From assembly GCA_030841085.1 (NCBI GenBank), contig JAVEDP010000022.1, positions 62,001 through 126,000 of the forward strand: a DNA stretch of 64,000 bases. Direction: 5' to 3'. Made by a program: the position numbers and the translations under genes. This DNA comes from Pyrinomonadaceae bacterium (GTDB lineage Bacteria > Acidobacteriota > Blastocatellia > Pyrinomonadales > Pyrinomonadaceae). Shown here piece after piece: positions 8,055 to 17,400 of the stretch. The notes under the pieces are model-generated. The model had not been told where the DNA came from. It did not search any database and saw only the letters and a list, made by a program, of their open reading frames with translations. Positions within the stretch are counted from its first letter, which is position 1. Every line of letters begins with the position of its first letter.

Positions 8055-8267
8055 ATGATTGATCAATCTCTTTTGGCGAAAGTCGCTAGTTTGAGCCCGG
8101 CCGATCGTTTGGAACTTATTGGCGCCGTTTGGGACACTCTGTCGCTTGATGATCTTCCGGTGACAGACGCTGAAAAAGCGTTGCTCGATGCCCGATTAGA
8201 TGACCTGCAAACCAACCCAGACGATCAGAGCCCCTGGCCCGACGTTAAGGCACACACGCAAGATTAA
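8055..8267 (+). CDS. Addiction-module component protein (antitoxin-like), no partner toxin visible
   Basis: 70 residues, the usual size of PF09720-type antitoxins. LSPADRLELIGAVWDTLSLD is the family's N-terminal helix pair, followed by EKALLDARLDDLQTNPDDQSPWPDVKA, the usual helix and acidic tail with the W-x-x-V motif. Such genes normally sit directly upstream of a ParE/RelE-type toxin. Here the next 107 bases hold no reading frame and the next gene is DUF1697, so it appears to be an orphan. Confidence 0.8.
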   Translation: MIDQSLLAKVASLSPADRLELIGAVWDTLSLDDLPVTDAEKALLDARLDDLQTNPDDQSPWPDVKAHTQD

Positions 8268-8374
8268 GTCCCGACAAAGTATTTGAGCGCCTTCGGTGAT
8301 AACTCCGGGAAGTTTTTCCCAACGATGAGATTTACAAGATTCTGCCGACAGGCTGAGTCAGAATAAAAACAACC

Positions 8375-8914
8375 ATGCCAAAGTTCATAGCCTTTTTACG
8401 CGCCATCAACGTCGGCGGCCACGTCGTGAAGATGGACCAGCTGCGTCAGTTTTTCGAGGCGTTGGGTTTTGCTAACATCGAAACCTTTATTGCCAGCGGC
8501 AACGTAATATTCGAAGCGAAATCCAAAGATACGAACGCGTTGCAGCTCAGGATTGAAAAACATTTGCACAAAGCCCTGGGGTATGAAGTAGTAACTTTGG
8601 TAAGAACGCTGGAAGAACTTGATCAGATCGCCAATCACCGGCCGTTTGCTGAAAGTGAAATGAATCGACCGGGCAACACTCTTTACGTCGGCTTCATCGC
8701 AGACAATCCCGCCAAAGCCGTTTCGCAAAAAGTGGAGGCGCTGGCAACCGAGGTTGACGATCTAAAGGTGGCTGGCCGCGAAGTTTATTGGTTGTTGCGC
8801 ACAAACTTTAGCGACTCAAAACTCTCCGGCGCAATTGTCGAGAGAACTTTAGGAATGAAAGCCACCTTTAGAAATATTAATACGGTGCGGCGCATTTTGA
8901 AAAAGTATTCATGA
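8375..8914 (+). CDS. DUF1697 domain protein
   Basis: 179 residues spanning a complete DUF1697 protein: FIAFLRAINVGGHVVKMDQL at the N-terminus, then NIETFIASGNVIFEAK and GMKATFRNINTVRRI near the end, all hallmark strings of the family. The function of DUF1697 is unknown. The gene stands alone between the orphan antitoxin and the DUF885 gene. Confidence 0.88.
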   Translation: MPKFIAFLRAINVGGHVVKMDQLRQFFEALGFANIETFIASGNVIFEAKSKDTNALQLRIEKHLHKALGYEVVTLVRTLEELDQIANHRPFAESEMNRPGNTLYVGFIADNPAKAVSQKVEALATEVDDLKVAGREVYWLLRTNFSDSKLSGAIVERTLGMKATFRNINTVRRILKKYS

Positions 8915-9036
8915 GTGGCATAGACTTTGAGACTGTGCCCTTGCATCAGCAGATATTTAAGATTTGATTTTTGACCCCGCGCCACTCGATCCGCGTGCAA
9001 AACTTGCAGCAGGAACCGGGAATTTGGAGGCTTTAC

Positions 9037-10842
9037 ATGTTCACTGTCTTACGTCTTTTTATGATGTCCATTATTCTCTGCGCCATCGCGGGCGCAGTCG
9101 TTGCTCAACCAAAGTCCAGAGGCACAATGCGCAAACTATCCGTCGAGCAGCGTGTGAAGAAGTTGCATGACCTGCTGAACGAGCAGTGGGAATACACGCT
9201 GCGCACGAGTCCCGAGCTTGCCTCCATCATTGGTGACAAGCGCTACAACGATAAGCTGAGCGATTTTTCGCAGGCGGCGATCGACAAAGACCTGAGACAG
9301 GCTCGGGTTTTTCTAAAACAATTCGCCGCCATAGACGCCAGCGGCTTTCCCGAGCAGGAACAACTCAATCGCGACCTGATGGTGCGCGATCTGCGCGAAC
9401 GTCTCGAGGCCGCGAAGTTTAAAGATTGGGAAATGCCGGTAACCCAGTTTGGCGGCCTCCACATTGACACTCCGCAATTCGTCACTTCGTTGTCGTTTGC
9501 AACCGTCAAAGATTATGAAGACTACATTGCGCGGTTGAAACAATTACCACGCGCCTTCAACGAGACCATGGTCCAAATGCGCAAAGGTATGCGGGACGGC
9601 TTGATGCCTCCCAAAATTTTGCTCGTACAAGTGGCGGAACAGGCTGAGGAGATTGCCAAACAAAAAGCCGAGGACAGTCCGTTCGCGCAACCGACAACCA
9701 ACTTTCCCAAAGAATTTTCCGAAGCCGATCGCGTTCGCCTGCGCGCCGAAGTCCTCGCTGCTATTCGGGACCAGGCGCTGCCGGCCTACGTAGCTTTTGC
9801 TAAGTTTGTACGCGACGAATATGCGCCGAAAGGGCGCACCGACATTGGGATTTGGGCATTACCCCAAGGGGCTGAGCGTTACGCGTTCGACGTTCGTCGT
9901 CAGACAACAACGAACATGACGCCGGAAGAGATCCATCAACTAGGCCTGCGCGAGGTGGCGCGCATTGAAGCCGAACAACTGGCGATAGCAAAGCAGCTTG
10001 GCTTCGGTGATTTGAAAACGTTCAAAGAATCGCTGCGCAAAAACCCGGACGTGCATGCGAAATCGCGCCAGCAGATTCTTGACGAGTACCGCACCTACAC
10101 GGATCAAATGTGGAAGCGACTGCCGGAGTATTTTGGCCGGCTCCCCAAAGCCAAACTCGAAATACTGCCAGTCGAAAGTTTTCGCGAGAAGACTGCGTCC
10201 ACTTCATACAACCAGGGCACGCCTGATGGTTCGCGCCCGGGCCACGTCTTCGTTAACACTTATGACTTTGAAAACCAGTTGACCATCAATAACGAAGACA
10301 CTGCATACCATGAAGGTGTGCCGGGTCATCACATGCAGATCTCGATTGCGCAGGAGCAAACGGATTTACCGCCGTTTCGGCAACAAGCTTTTTACACCGC
10401 CTACGTAGAAGGTTGGGCGCTCTACTGCGAACGTCTCGGCAAAGAAATGGGTTTTTATCAGAATCCGTACAACAACTACGGGCGCCTCGATGATGAGATG
10501 TGGCGCGCGGCGCGGCTGGTGGTCGATACCGGCATTCATTATAAAAAGTGGAACCGCGATCAGGTGGTCCAATACCTGCGCGATCATTCCAGTCAAAACG
10601 AAGCGTACTTCCAGGCAGAAACGGATCGCTACATCGCCTGGCCCGGTCAGGCACTGGCGTACAAGATTGGCCAACTAACAATTTTGCGTTTGCGCGAAAA
10701 GGCGCGGGCTGAACTGGGTCCTAAATTCGACATTCGCGGCTTTCACGATGAGGTGCTCGGTGGCGGCGCGCTGCCGTTAGATGTGTTGGAGCAACGCATC
10801 GATAGATGGATCGCGCGCGTGAAATCACAACCGGCGGATTAG
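9037..10842 (+). CDS. Secreted DUF885-family metallopeptidase-like protein
   Basis: 601 residues from the ATG at 9037, chosen because TTGGAGG precedes it and a clean signal peptide follows (LRLFMMSIILCAIAGAVVAQ); a TTG 66 bases upstream is less likely. It is a full-length DUF885 protein with EVARIEAEQLAIAKQLGF in mid-protein and the metal-site motif YHEGVPGHHMQ at roughly residue 422, which contains the HExxx-HH arrangement of the family, and a later EGWALYCERLGKEMG helix supplying a third ligand candidate. Members are presumed zinc-dependent hydrolases of unknown substrate. It is expected to be exported. Confidence 0.88.
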   Translation: MFTVLRLFMMSIILCAIAGAVVAQPKSRGTMRKLSVEQRVKKLHDLLNEQWEYTLRTSPELASIIGDKRYNDKLSDFSQAAIDKDLRQARVFLKQFAAIDASGFPEQEQLNRDLMVRDLRERLEAAKFKDWEMPVTQFGGLHIDTPQFVTSLSFATVKDYEDYIARLKQLPRAFNETMVQMRKGMRDGLMPPKILLVQVAEQAEEIAKQKAEDSPFAQPTTNFPKEFSEADRVRLRAEVLAAIRDQALPAYVAFAKFVRDEYAPKGRTDIGIWALPQGAERYAFDVRRQTTTNMTPEEIHQLGLREVARIEAEQLAIAKQLGFGDLKTFKESLRKNPDVHAKSRQQILDEYRTYTDQMWKRLPEYFGRLPKAKLEILPVESFREKTASTSYNQGTPDGSRPGHVFVNTYDFENQLTINNEDTAYHEGVPGHHMQISIAQEQTDLPPFRQQAFYTAYVEGWALYCERLGKEMGFYQNPYNNYGRLDDEMWRAARLVVDTGIHYKKWNRDQVVQYLRDHSSQNEAYFQAETDRYIAWPGQALAYKIGQLTILRLREKARAELGPKFDIRGFHDEVLGGGALPLDVLEQRIDRWIARVKSQPAD

Positions 10843-10942
10843 CAATTTTCAGCCGTCAACCTAGTTGAAACAAAGCACTCTTCTGTTTTTCGTAACTCTC
10901 GCGATAGATCATTTTTCAAACTAGACTGTAGGAGACAACTGT

Positions 10943-11383
10943 ATGCGAATGAAAATAGCGATGCCTTTAGTTGTATGTTTGCTGCTGGCCGGTATGATTT
11001 CGGCCGTTTCGACGGCGCCGTTACACGAAAAAGTGGACAGCGATCCACTTTCCGGCGAGTGGGATGTTTCGTTCTACGTCCAGGGCAAAACCTATCCGGC
11101 AAAATTCAAACTAGAATTGGACGGCAATAAGATTACCGGCACGGCCTATTCGGAACACACTGGGGCGGGCAAGCTTCGTGACGGGTCATGGGCGGAAAAT
11201 AAATTCAGTTTCACGCTGGATTTTGCGAAACATGAATCGATTGCCATTACCGGTCATTTGGAAGGCGACAAACTAGTAGGCGAATTTACTACCGAAGGTT
11301 TTACGGCCAAATGGGACGCGAAGAAAAAAGCGATTGCTAAACCGGCCGGCGCCACCGTGGTATCAGACACCCTCGGATATTGA
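10943..11383 (+). CDS. Small secreted protein of unknown function
   Basis: 146 residues: signal peptide (IAMPLVVCLLLAGMISAVST), then a beta-rich domain with SGEWDVSFYVQGKTYPAKFK and GNKITGTAYSE, resembling the short lipocalin-like domains of secreted acidobacterial proteins that read 'GxWdxxvxgqgxxxpxxlxlxxdGxkltG'. No catalytic motif. The start has GTAGGAGAC upstream. It follows the DUF885 gene after 100 bases. Confidence 0.6.
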   Translation: MRMKIAMPLVVCLLLAGMISAVSTAPLHEKVDSDPLSGEWDVSFYVQGKTYPAKFKLELDGNKITGTAYSEHTGAGKLRDGSWAENKFSFTLDFAKHESIAITGHLEGDKLVGEFTTEGFTAKWDAKKKAIAKPAGATVVSDTLGY

Positions 11384-11624
11384 TGAACTTGATAGCTCAT
11401 CGGGTACTTTCAATCAAGGCCAGATCAGCACTTCACTTTCGATTTTTCCTAAGCAAACAAATTTGGACGTCGGTTTTCTCTGATTCGAGTACGGCAATTC
11501 AGCTCGCGGTCGCAATGCAAACCATTTACGATTCACGATTTACTTGTACAGCGTTAGCGCGCGCCGGCGTTTTCGAGTAGCTTATTGTCGAAACAAGAAT
11601 CCAGGATAGTTCATGGGAGTGATA

Positions 11625-12050
11625 ATGAAACGTAACGCATCGGCCGTCTGGCAAGGCGGCCTTAAGGATGGCAAGGGAACCATTTCAACCGACAGCGGTG
11701 CGCTCGCGAACACGCAATACTCTTTCAGCACGCGTTTTGAAGACGGCGCCGGCACCAATCCCGAAGAGTTGATCGCGGCCGCGCATGCAGGCTGCTTTTC
11801 GATGGCTTTGTCAGGACAGTTAGGCGCGGCTGGATTGACGGCTGAAAGCATCAACACCACGGCAAGCGTGAGTCTGGAAAAAACGGACGCCGGCTTTGCA
11901 ATCACGAAAGTGCATCTCGAAGTCAAAGCCAAAGTACCAGGCGCAGATCAAGCAGCATTTGAAAAAGCAACCGGCAATGCCAAGTCCGGCTGTCCGGTGT
12001 CTAAAGTACTGAATGCAGAAATAACGATGAATGCGACGCTTGAGCAGTAG
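11625..12050 (+). CDS. OsmC-family peroxiredoxin-like protein
   Basis: 141 residues. The ATG at 11625 has GGGAGTG upstream; an ATG 12 bases earlier is alternative. The two family cysteines are present: [13 protein letters not shown] and [10 protein letters not shown], which in OsmC/Ohr proteins form the peroxide-reducing pair. [16 protein letters not shown] is the diagnostic string of the OsmC branch. Likely reduces organic hydroperoxides with a thiol donor. It stands alone; about 230 bases upstream show no gene, only a heptamer-like GATTCACGATTTAC stretch near 11530-11543. Confidence 0.88.
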   Translation: MKRNASAVWQGGLKDGKGTISTDSGALANTQYSFSTRFEDGAGTNPEELIAAAHAGCFSMALSGQLGAAGLTAESINTTASVSLEKTDAGFAITKVHLEVKAKVPGADQAAFEKATGNAKSGCPVSKVLNAEITMNATLEQ

Positions 12051-12230
12051 GCGGCCAATGAACGGAAGCTCTGAGCAAATGTGTTCGGCGCGTAGCGTCG
12101 GTGTGAATTTAGCCCGGTCCTTTTAAGGCCGGAAAAGAAAAGTCAAAAAAAGTCCTCGCGTCGCGTAGCGTCGCCTGAACCTGCACCTGGTCGATAGTCG
12201 CTAGGCGACGACAATCACACTACCCGATCG

Positions 12231-12761
12231 CTAATCTCTCTTCTTCACGTAAATTTCGCCACGCGGCACCAGTCCGGATTTTCGCGCCAGCGCATATAAA
12301 GCAGAATCAACCACGGCCTGGTTCTCCAGCCGAAAGCTGGTGGTGCCGCTAACCTGCGTGTCGGGATCGCTGTACTGCACCGTCAGGTAGCGCACTTTGG
12401 TTTTGATCAGGCCAAGCGGAAATCCAAGATAAGGAACATTGCTGGCCACGCTGGCTGCGGCGGGTCTCTTCTTTTGAGTGTCGGCAAACGCCGAAGTGAC
12501 CGCTTTGTAAGGAATGAAGAAAACTTCTTTTCCTTCTTTGCGAAACAACAAACGCGCATTAGTGTCGTCAAAGCTGAGCGTGCCGTCCAGCGCGTGGCTG
12601 TGACCGAAGACGCCGCCCTCGTATTTAGCCTTCATAGTTTGCGGCGGAGGTGCAGGCGTCGCCTTTGACGCGTCTGTTGTGATGTCGACGGCGCGCGGAC
12701 GTTGCGCAGAAATGCTTACGCTTGCCAGTGCCGTCAGAAATAGAATAGCCGCTAACTTCAT
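12231..12761 (-). CDS. Secreted protein of unknown function
   Basis: 176 residues with a signal peptide (KLAAILFLTALASVSISAQ). The mature part contains KAKYEGGVFGHSHALDGTLS and RLLFRKEGKEVFFIPYKAVT, a strand pattern like a small pleckstrin-like beta domain in which a protein-surface value is compared and 'FIPY' follows; I recall similar secreted proteins in Acidobacteriota but no named family. No catalytic motif. Ends beside a cluster of GTAGCGTCG/CGACG palindromic bits at about 12085-12215. Confidence 0.55.
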   Translation of the reverse strand: MKLAAILFLTALASVSISAQRPRAVDITTDASKATPAPPPQTMKAKYEGGVFGHSHALDGTLSFDDTNARLLFRKEGKEVFFIPYKAVTSAFADTQKKRPAAASVASNVPYLGFPLGLIKTKVRYLTVQYSDPDTQVSGTTSFRLENQAVVDSALYALARKSGLVPRGEIYVKKRD

Positions 12762-12811
12762 TCACTTACCTCCAACCAAACTTCAGGTATACGTCAGTTC
12801 GTTTCATCGTT

Positions 12812-12859
12812 CGATAAACTTTAAGTTTTCGGCGTTACGACAAGCTAAAGCTTATCGGA
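12812..12859. repeat. Palindromic element, GATAAACTTTA/TAAAGCTTATC type (copy 1 of 2)
   Basis: TCGATAAACTTTAAGTTTTC and CAAGCTAAAGCTTATCGG form inverse arms around GGCGTTACGA. A second copy with the same arm sequences lies at 20502-20553. It lies between the small secreted protein and the TPR protein genes. Confidence 0.65.
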
Positions 12860-12891
12860 CATCAAACTGAATCGCTACACAAACTTCAAAA

Positions 12892-14136
12892 CTATTTGGC
12901 AAAGGGGCGTACGCGCTCGGCAGATTCCTTAAAGTCAGAATCATTTGGAGCCAGGCTCAAGCCTTTTTCGTAAGCCGCCAAAGCTTTTGCATACTGCTTT
13001 GTCACTTCGTAAGCGTAACCGAGCTCGCGATAAACGTTGATATCGTCTGGCGACTTTTGACTTGCGGTTTGCAACGCGGCGATTGCCTTGGGAAAATTCT
13101 TCGCGCGCGATTGTGCTATTCCCAACAGATAAAAGGTGACACCCTTGGCGTCGCTTCCCAACGATGCGCGTTCCAGCGCCGCCGCGGCCCGCGGATATTG
13201 TTCCGAACCGATCAAGGCCTGCCCAAACAACGTCACCGCGTCGGCGTCGGTGCGCACCTTTATTAATCCTTCACCCGCTCGCACCGCATTCAAATAGTCG
13301 GCAGCGGATTTTGTCGTATCCGTAGCCAACGCTGCGCGGCGTAAATAAGCGGAAGTCAACAGCGTCCAGGCCGCCGCGAAACGCGAATCGATCACCGTCA
13401 CGCGGTTGAGTGAAGCAATCGCGCTATCGAGATCGTTTTTGCCGACGGCGATTTGCGCCAGATAAAAAAGCGATGCTGAGTCTTTTGGATTTGCCTTGAC
13501 GACCGTGTTGAAAGTTTTTTCTGCGGCAGCAAGTTTGCCGGTTTTGTATTCCGCCAGCCCGCGGTAATAAAGCATCGCCGGATCGGGTGGCGCGCCCGGT
13601 CGCGTGGTTGCAGTCACCAGCAAGGGCAACGCGCGATCGAATTTTTCGGACAGCACATAAGCCTGGGCCAACGCGTCCGCGGTGTTCACGTCTTCGCGTT
13701 TGGAAACTTCCTGAAGGTTCATGGCCTTCTCGAGATCGTCAACCGCCTGGCTGTACTGCTTCAGGTTCAACTCCGCAAAGCCGGCAATCTTCCACACTTC
13801 GGGATCGTTGGGAAACTGCGCTGCGAGCGCCTTCGCTTCTTTGGCGGCTTCCGCAAACTGTTTCTGTTGCAGCAACTGGTAAGCGTGTGAGGTGTCACCG
13901 GAGCCGACCGTATTCACCACCGGCTTGACGGGTTGCACGTCAATCAACGGGCGCTCGGCGTTGTTACGCGCGGTCGGACTCGGCTTGGGCTCCGGCCGCA
14001 ATAAAGGTTCCTCGGCAGGCTTTAGCGGTTGCCTGGTCACGCGCCGCGGCCGGCTGGATTGAGCGACAGCGGTGCTCAAAATCAAAAGCGAAGAAACGAC
14101 CAGCAAAAGCGTCTGTTGAAAATATCGAGTAAGCAT
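12892..14136 (-). CDS. Tetratricopeptide-repeat protein, secreted or periplasmic
   Basis: 414 residues. N-terminal signal (LLLVVSSLLILSTAVAQ), a basic proline-rich stretch (SRPRRVTRQPLKPAEEP), then about eight TPR units from residue 80 to the end, e.g. GFAELNLKQYSQAVDDLEKA and ELGYAYEVTKQYAKALAAYEKGL. TPR arrays bind proteins or peptides; no enzymatic domain is visible. It lies just downstream (same strand) of the Oar-like receptor gene but is separated from it by 300 bases containing hairpins, so co-transcription is uncertain. Confidence 0.85.
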   Translation of the reverse strand: MLTRYFQQTLLLVVSSLLILSTAVAQSSRPRRVTRQPLKPAEEPLLRPEPKPSPTARNNAERPLIDVQPVKPVVNTVGSGDTSHAYQLLQQKQFAEAAKEAKALAAQFPNDPEVWKIAGFAELNLKQYSQAVDDLEKAMNLQEVSKREDVNTADALAQAYVLSEKFDRALPLLVTATTRPGAPPDPAMLYYRGLAEYKTGKLAAAEKTFNTVVKANPKDSASLFYLAQIAVGKNDLDSAIASLNRVTVIDSRFAAAWTLLTSAYLRRAALATDTTKSAADYLNAVRAGEGLIKVRTDADAVTLFGQALIGSEQYPRAAAALERASLGSDAKGVTFYLLGIAQSRAKNFPKAIAALQTASQKSPDDINVYRELGYAYEVTKQYAKALAAYEKGLSLAPNDSDFKESAERVRPFAK

Positions 14137-14436
14137 AAAAGAGTATTCGGGGAGTAGTTTTGAATTCCTGGACCGGTAAACTTTGCGGCCTGGTTTCGGA
14201 TGCCCGGGACCGCTTTTTAGTTCGCCCGGTACCGGCGAAAAGACTACCTGACAAGACTACTAACCAGGGCCGCAAAAGAAAAGCGACCGGCGTTCGAAAA
14301 CCCGCGGCCTGAGACTCGCCTTATGAGACATGAATCCGAGATCTGAAATCTGAGATCTGAAATTCAAAAGGGACAGGCACGGACGCCTGTCCCCTAATTT
14401 AAATAAAGGGACAGGCAGGAATGCCTGTCCTACTTT
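14137..14436. repeat. Intergenic gap with two GGACAGGCxxxxxGCCTGTCC hairpins
   Basis: 14370-14393 and 14408-14433 are two adjacent near-perfect palindromes built on GGGACAGGCA...TGCCTGTCC. The same unit appears at 31664-31690, 63264-63289 and 63485-63511. A direct repeat of ATCTGAAATCTGAGATCTGA precedes them (about 14340-14362). No reading frame is convincing. The pair lies just past the stop of the Oar-like gene and could act as terminator. Confidence 0.7.
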
Positions 14437-17400
14437 TCAGAAGCTCAGCTTGACTCCGAGTTGAAACTGTCGCGGGTCATAAACCGCGGTCGGCTGGCTG
14501 TAGTAACGACCGTTGCCCGCGCGCTGGGCGAATGCGTTGACAGCGCGGAAGTCTGGATTCGCCGCCGCTTCGTTGAAACGGTTGAAGAGGTTAAAGCCCT
14601 CGGCAATTAAATCCAGCCGCACGTTTTCGCTAAAGCGAATGCCACGCATAACGCGTAGGTCCAGCGACATGTAACCATGCGTGATGCCACTGTTACGCGG
14701 CAGGTTTCCGGCGGTGAACGCCGTGGTGGGGGCGAATAAGACGCCGTTGGCATCAAAGCTTGGACGATCAGTTGAGCCTTGCAAATCGCCGTTGGTATCT
14801 GATCCGGTCAGGATGTTGAACGGCCGGCCGGATGAGATCTCAAGGATCGGTGCGAGTGTAAAGTCCGCCAAAAAGCGGTGCATCGTGCTGTCGGAGTTGC
14901 GCCAGGCAAGCGGTGAAGTGAGCGCGCCGCTGAATACGAACCTATGCCGCTGATCGAAAAGTGAATCAGCGCGTTCGGCGCGGAAGTTACGATTGTCCTG
15001 CGGCTTGAGCAGCGTTTGCAGATCGCTTGAATCATCGATTGAATGCGACCAGGTATACGAAGCAAGGAACGTGAAGTTGTTTGCGAAGCGTCGTTTCAAC
15101 TCCAAATTCATCGCATTGTAGTTTGAGTTACCATCCGACAACTGCGCGTCAACTTCACCGAAAGGCGAAAACAGTCCGGGCGAGCGCACCGTATTCGCCG
15201 CCGCTAAGGCTGCGTCAAACGCTGCCTTGGTTACGGCGCCTCCAGTTGCAGAGTTTATGAAGAAATAGTTTGGGCCATTGGGACGGAAGAAGTTAGCGGC
15301 GATCGGACTGACCACGCCCTGACCGGCCGCATTGACACCAACCAAACCGGGGATGATGACTGTGAATCCTGGCACGGACGCGGTCGGCAATGAAAAGAAC
15401 TGGGCCGCGCCGCTACTCGGCGGATTGACTCCCGCAAAGCGCCGGAAGTTTTCAATTAACAAATCGGCACGCGGTGCGTTGACATCTTCGGGATGCGGTA
15501 GATGATGCGCGCCGACGAAAATCCACCCGGCCGAAAATGACATGTTCTTCGTCACTTCACGTTCAATCGTCAGATTCGCCTGATTGGCGTAGGCATATTC
15601 GAAATTCCTGGCCACACCGAGAGTGAAGGGTAACAAGGGACCAAAGCCGGCGAACGTTTGGTCATTAAAGCGCACGCGTCCCGGCAGATATTGTGACGAT
15701 GTGGCTACACCAGGCGTTGTCAGTCCGGGCGGGCAGAGGGCGTTGGTGGTCGCCGCCGAGCAAACAGTGCCCTGAAAAATTTGCAGCAGGTTGATTGTTT
15801 GATTCGACGCCGGGCTACCAGGTAGAACGCTAAAGTATTGTTGTTGCTGCGACGCGTCGGCAATGTCGGAGTTGAAAGCCACAGCCAGCAGCGGGTGATC
15901 GTAGAACAAGCCGTAAGCACCTCGCAGCACTGTCTTGCCTTTTCCGCCGATGTCCCAGGCAAAGCCTACCCGCGGCGCAATGTTGTTCGTATCGCGCGGA
16001 AATCCCTGCTGCACACCCAACGCATTTTGAGCAGCCAAAAGCTGTGCCCCTGAAAGAGAGACGTGAGTTAAAGGATCCGTTAGGGGTGTCGCCGCAATCG
16101 TATCGGTCATTTCAACGTCATAACGCACGCCATAGTTAAACGTTAGGTTTGTACGGACCTTCCATGAATCCTGTGCAAAGAATGCCAGCGGCCGGTTCCT
16201 AAGCGTGCTGTTCGGATTGCCGAAGCCCTCGATGAAGGCGCTGGGAAATCCTAAACCGTAGGATTGAACCGGCGTGATCGCGGGCGCGCTTGTCGACAAG
16301 CCGGGTATAAAGCCGGCCAGGGTGCTTTGCGGCACGCCGCCAAAGTTAAAGAGCCCGGGGAAATTCAATTCAAAACGCGCAGCTACATCGATGCGGTTGA
16401 TGTCATAGCCAAATTTGAAATTGTGAGTGCCATGAATCCAATTAAAATTGTCAGTAAACTGATAACGCTTCTCGGTGCGGTTAACTGGCGAGAACGGGTT
16501 TGAGCCCAGGAAAGCCGAGCCAATAATTTGGATAGCTGTTCCGGGAATCGCGGAATCGAAAGTAGCCTTGCGACGTCCAAAACTGAAGCGTGCCTCACTG
16601 ACCAAATTGCTTGACAAAGTGGATGCCAGCGACACAACGAAAGAAAGATCGCGCAGTTTTTGAATGCCAGTGCGGGAAAAATCATTTTGTCCCACTGTTT
16701 GGTTCTGAGATTCGTCTTGAATTCCAGTCAAGTTGCTTGGGTTGTAACTAAAGCGCGCCGTCATCAACTGGTTATGAGTGAATGCGTGGTCGATGCGTCC
16801 AGAGAAGAAAGTAGTTGCTTCCGAAATCGGGAAGACGCGCGACAAACTATTTAACCCTCGAAAAGCGATGGGCTGTCCGTTGGCATTTATTGTTGTAAAC
16901 CCGGGGACGACGCCGTTGTTGGCAAGCGTCGGAACCGGAGCTCCGGAAATAAAGAAGCGTCCGCCGATAACCTGGCCGGCTGGGATCGCGCCGCCGGGAC
17001 TGATTAGCGTGCTGACGCCGTTGAGTCCGATTTGGCCGCCCGACGATGCGAACGTCGCATATGTAATCGCGCGACTGATACGCGCCGCATCCAGGCTCGC
17101 GAGTTCGCCGCCAATGAAAGCGACTTGCCCCGGTGTCAGGTTGTTATAAACGTTGGTGAACGGCAGAAACGGAGCACCGATGGAGATGCTGCTATTCAAT
17201 CCCGCGCTGACGTTGCTCGTGAAAAATCCCGACTCCTGTCGTCTTCGTTGTTCGAAACTGGTGAAGAAGAAAGTCCGATCCTTGACTATTGGACCACCGA
17301 GCGTGGCGCCGTATTGCACGCGCGTAAATCCTGGTTTCTTGTTCGGGTCGTTATCGATAAGTGGCGCCAGACCGTTGCGCGCTTGAATCGATTTGTGACG

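Noticed and set aside
8329-8353. Possible extra copy of the GxxExxY repeat near the orphan antitoxin
   Set aside because: Shares only a short ATTTACAAGATT string; too little to call a copy.
11380-11580. 66-codon plus-strand frame after the secreted protein gene
   Set aside because: No ribosome site, no motif, contains the ACGATTCACGATTTAC repeat, so likely chance.
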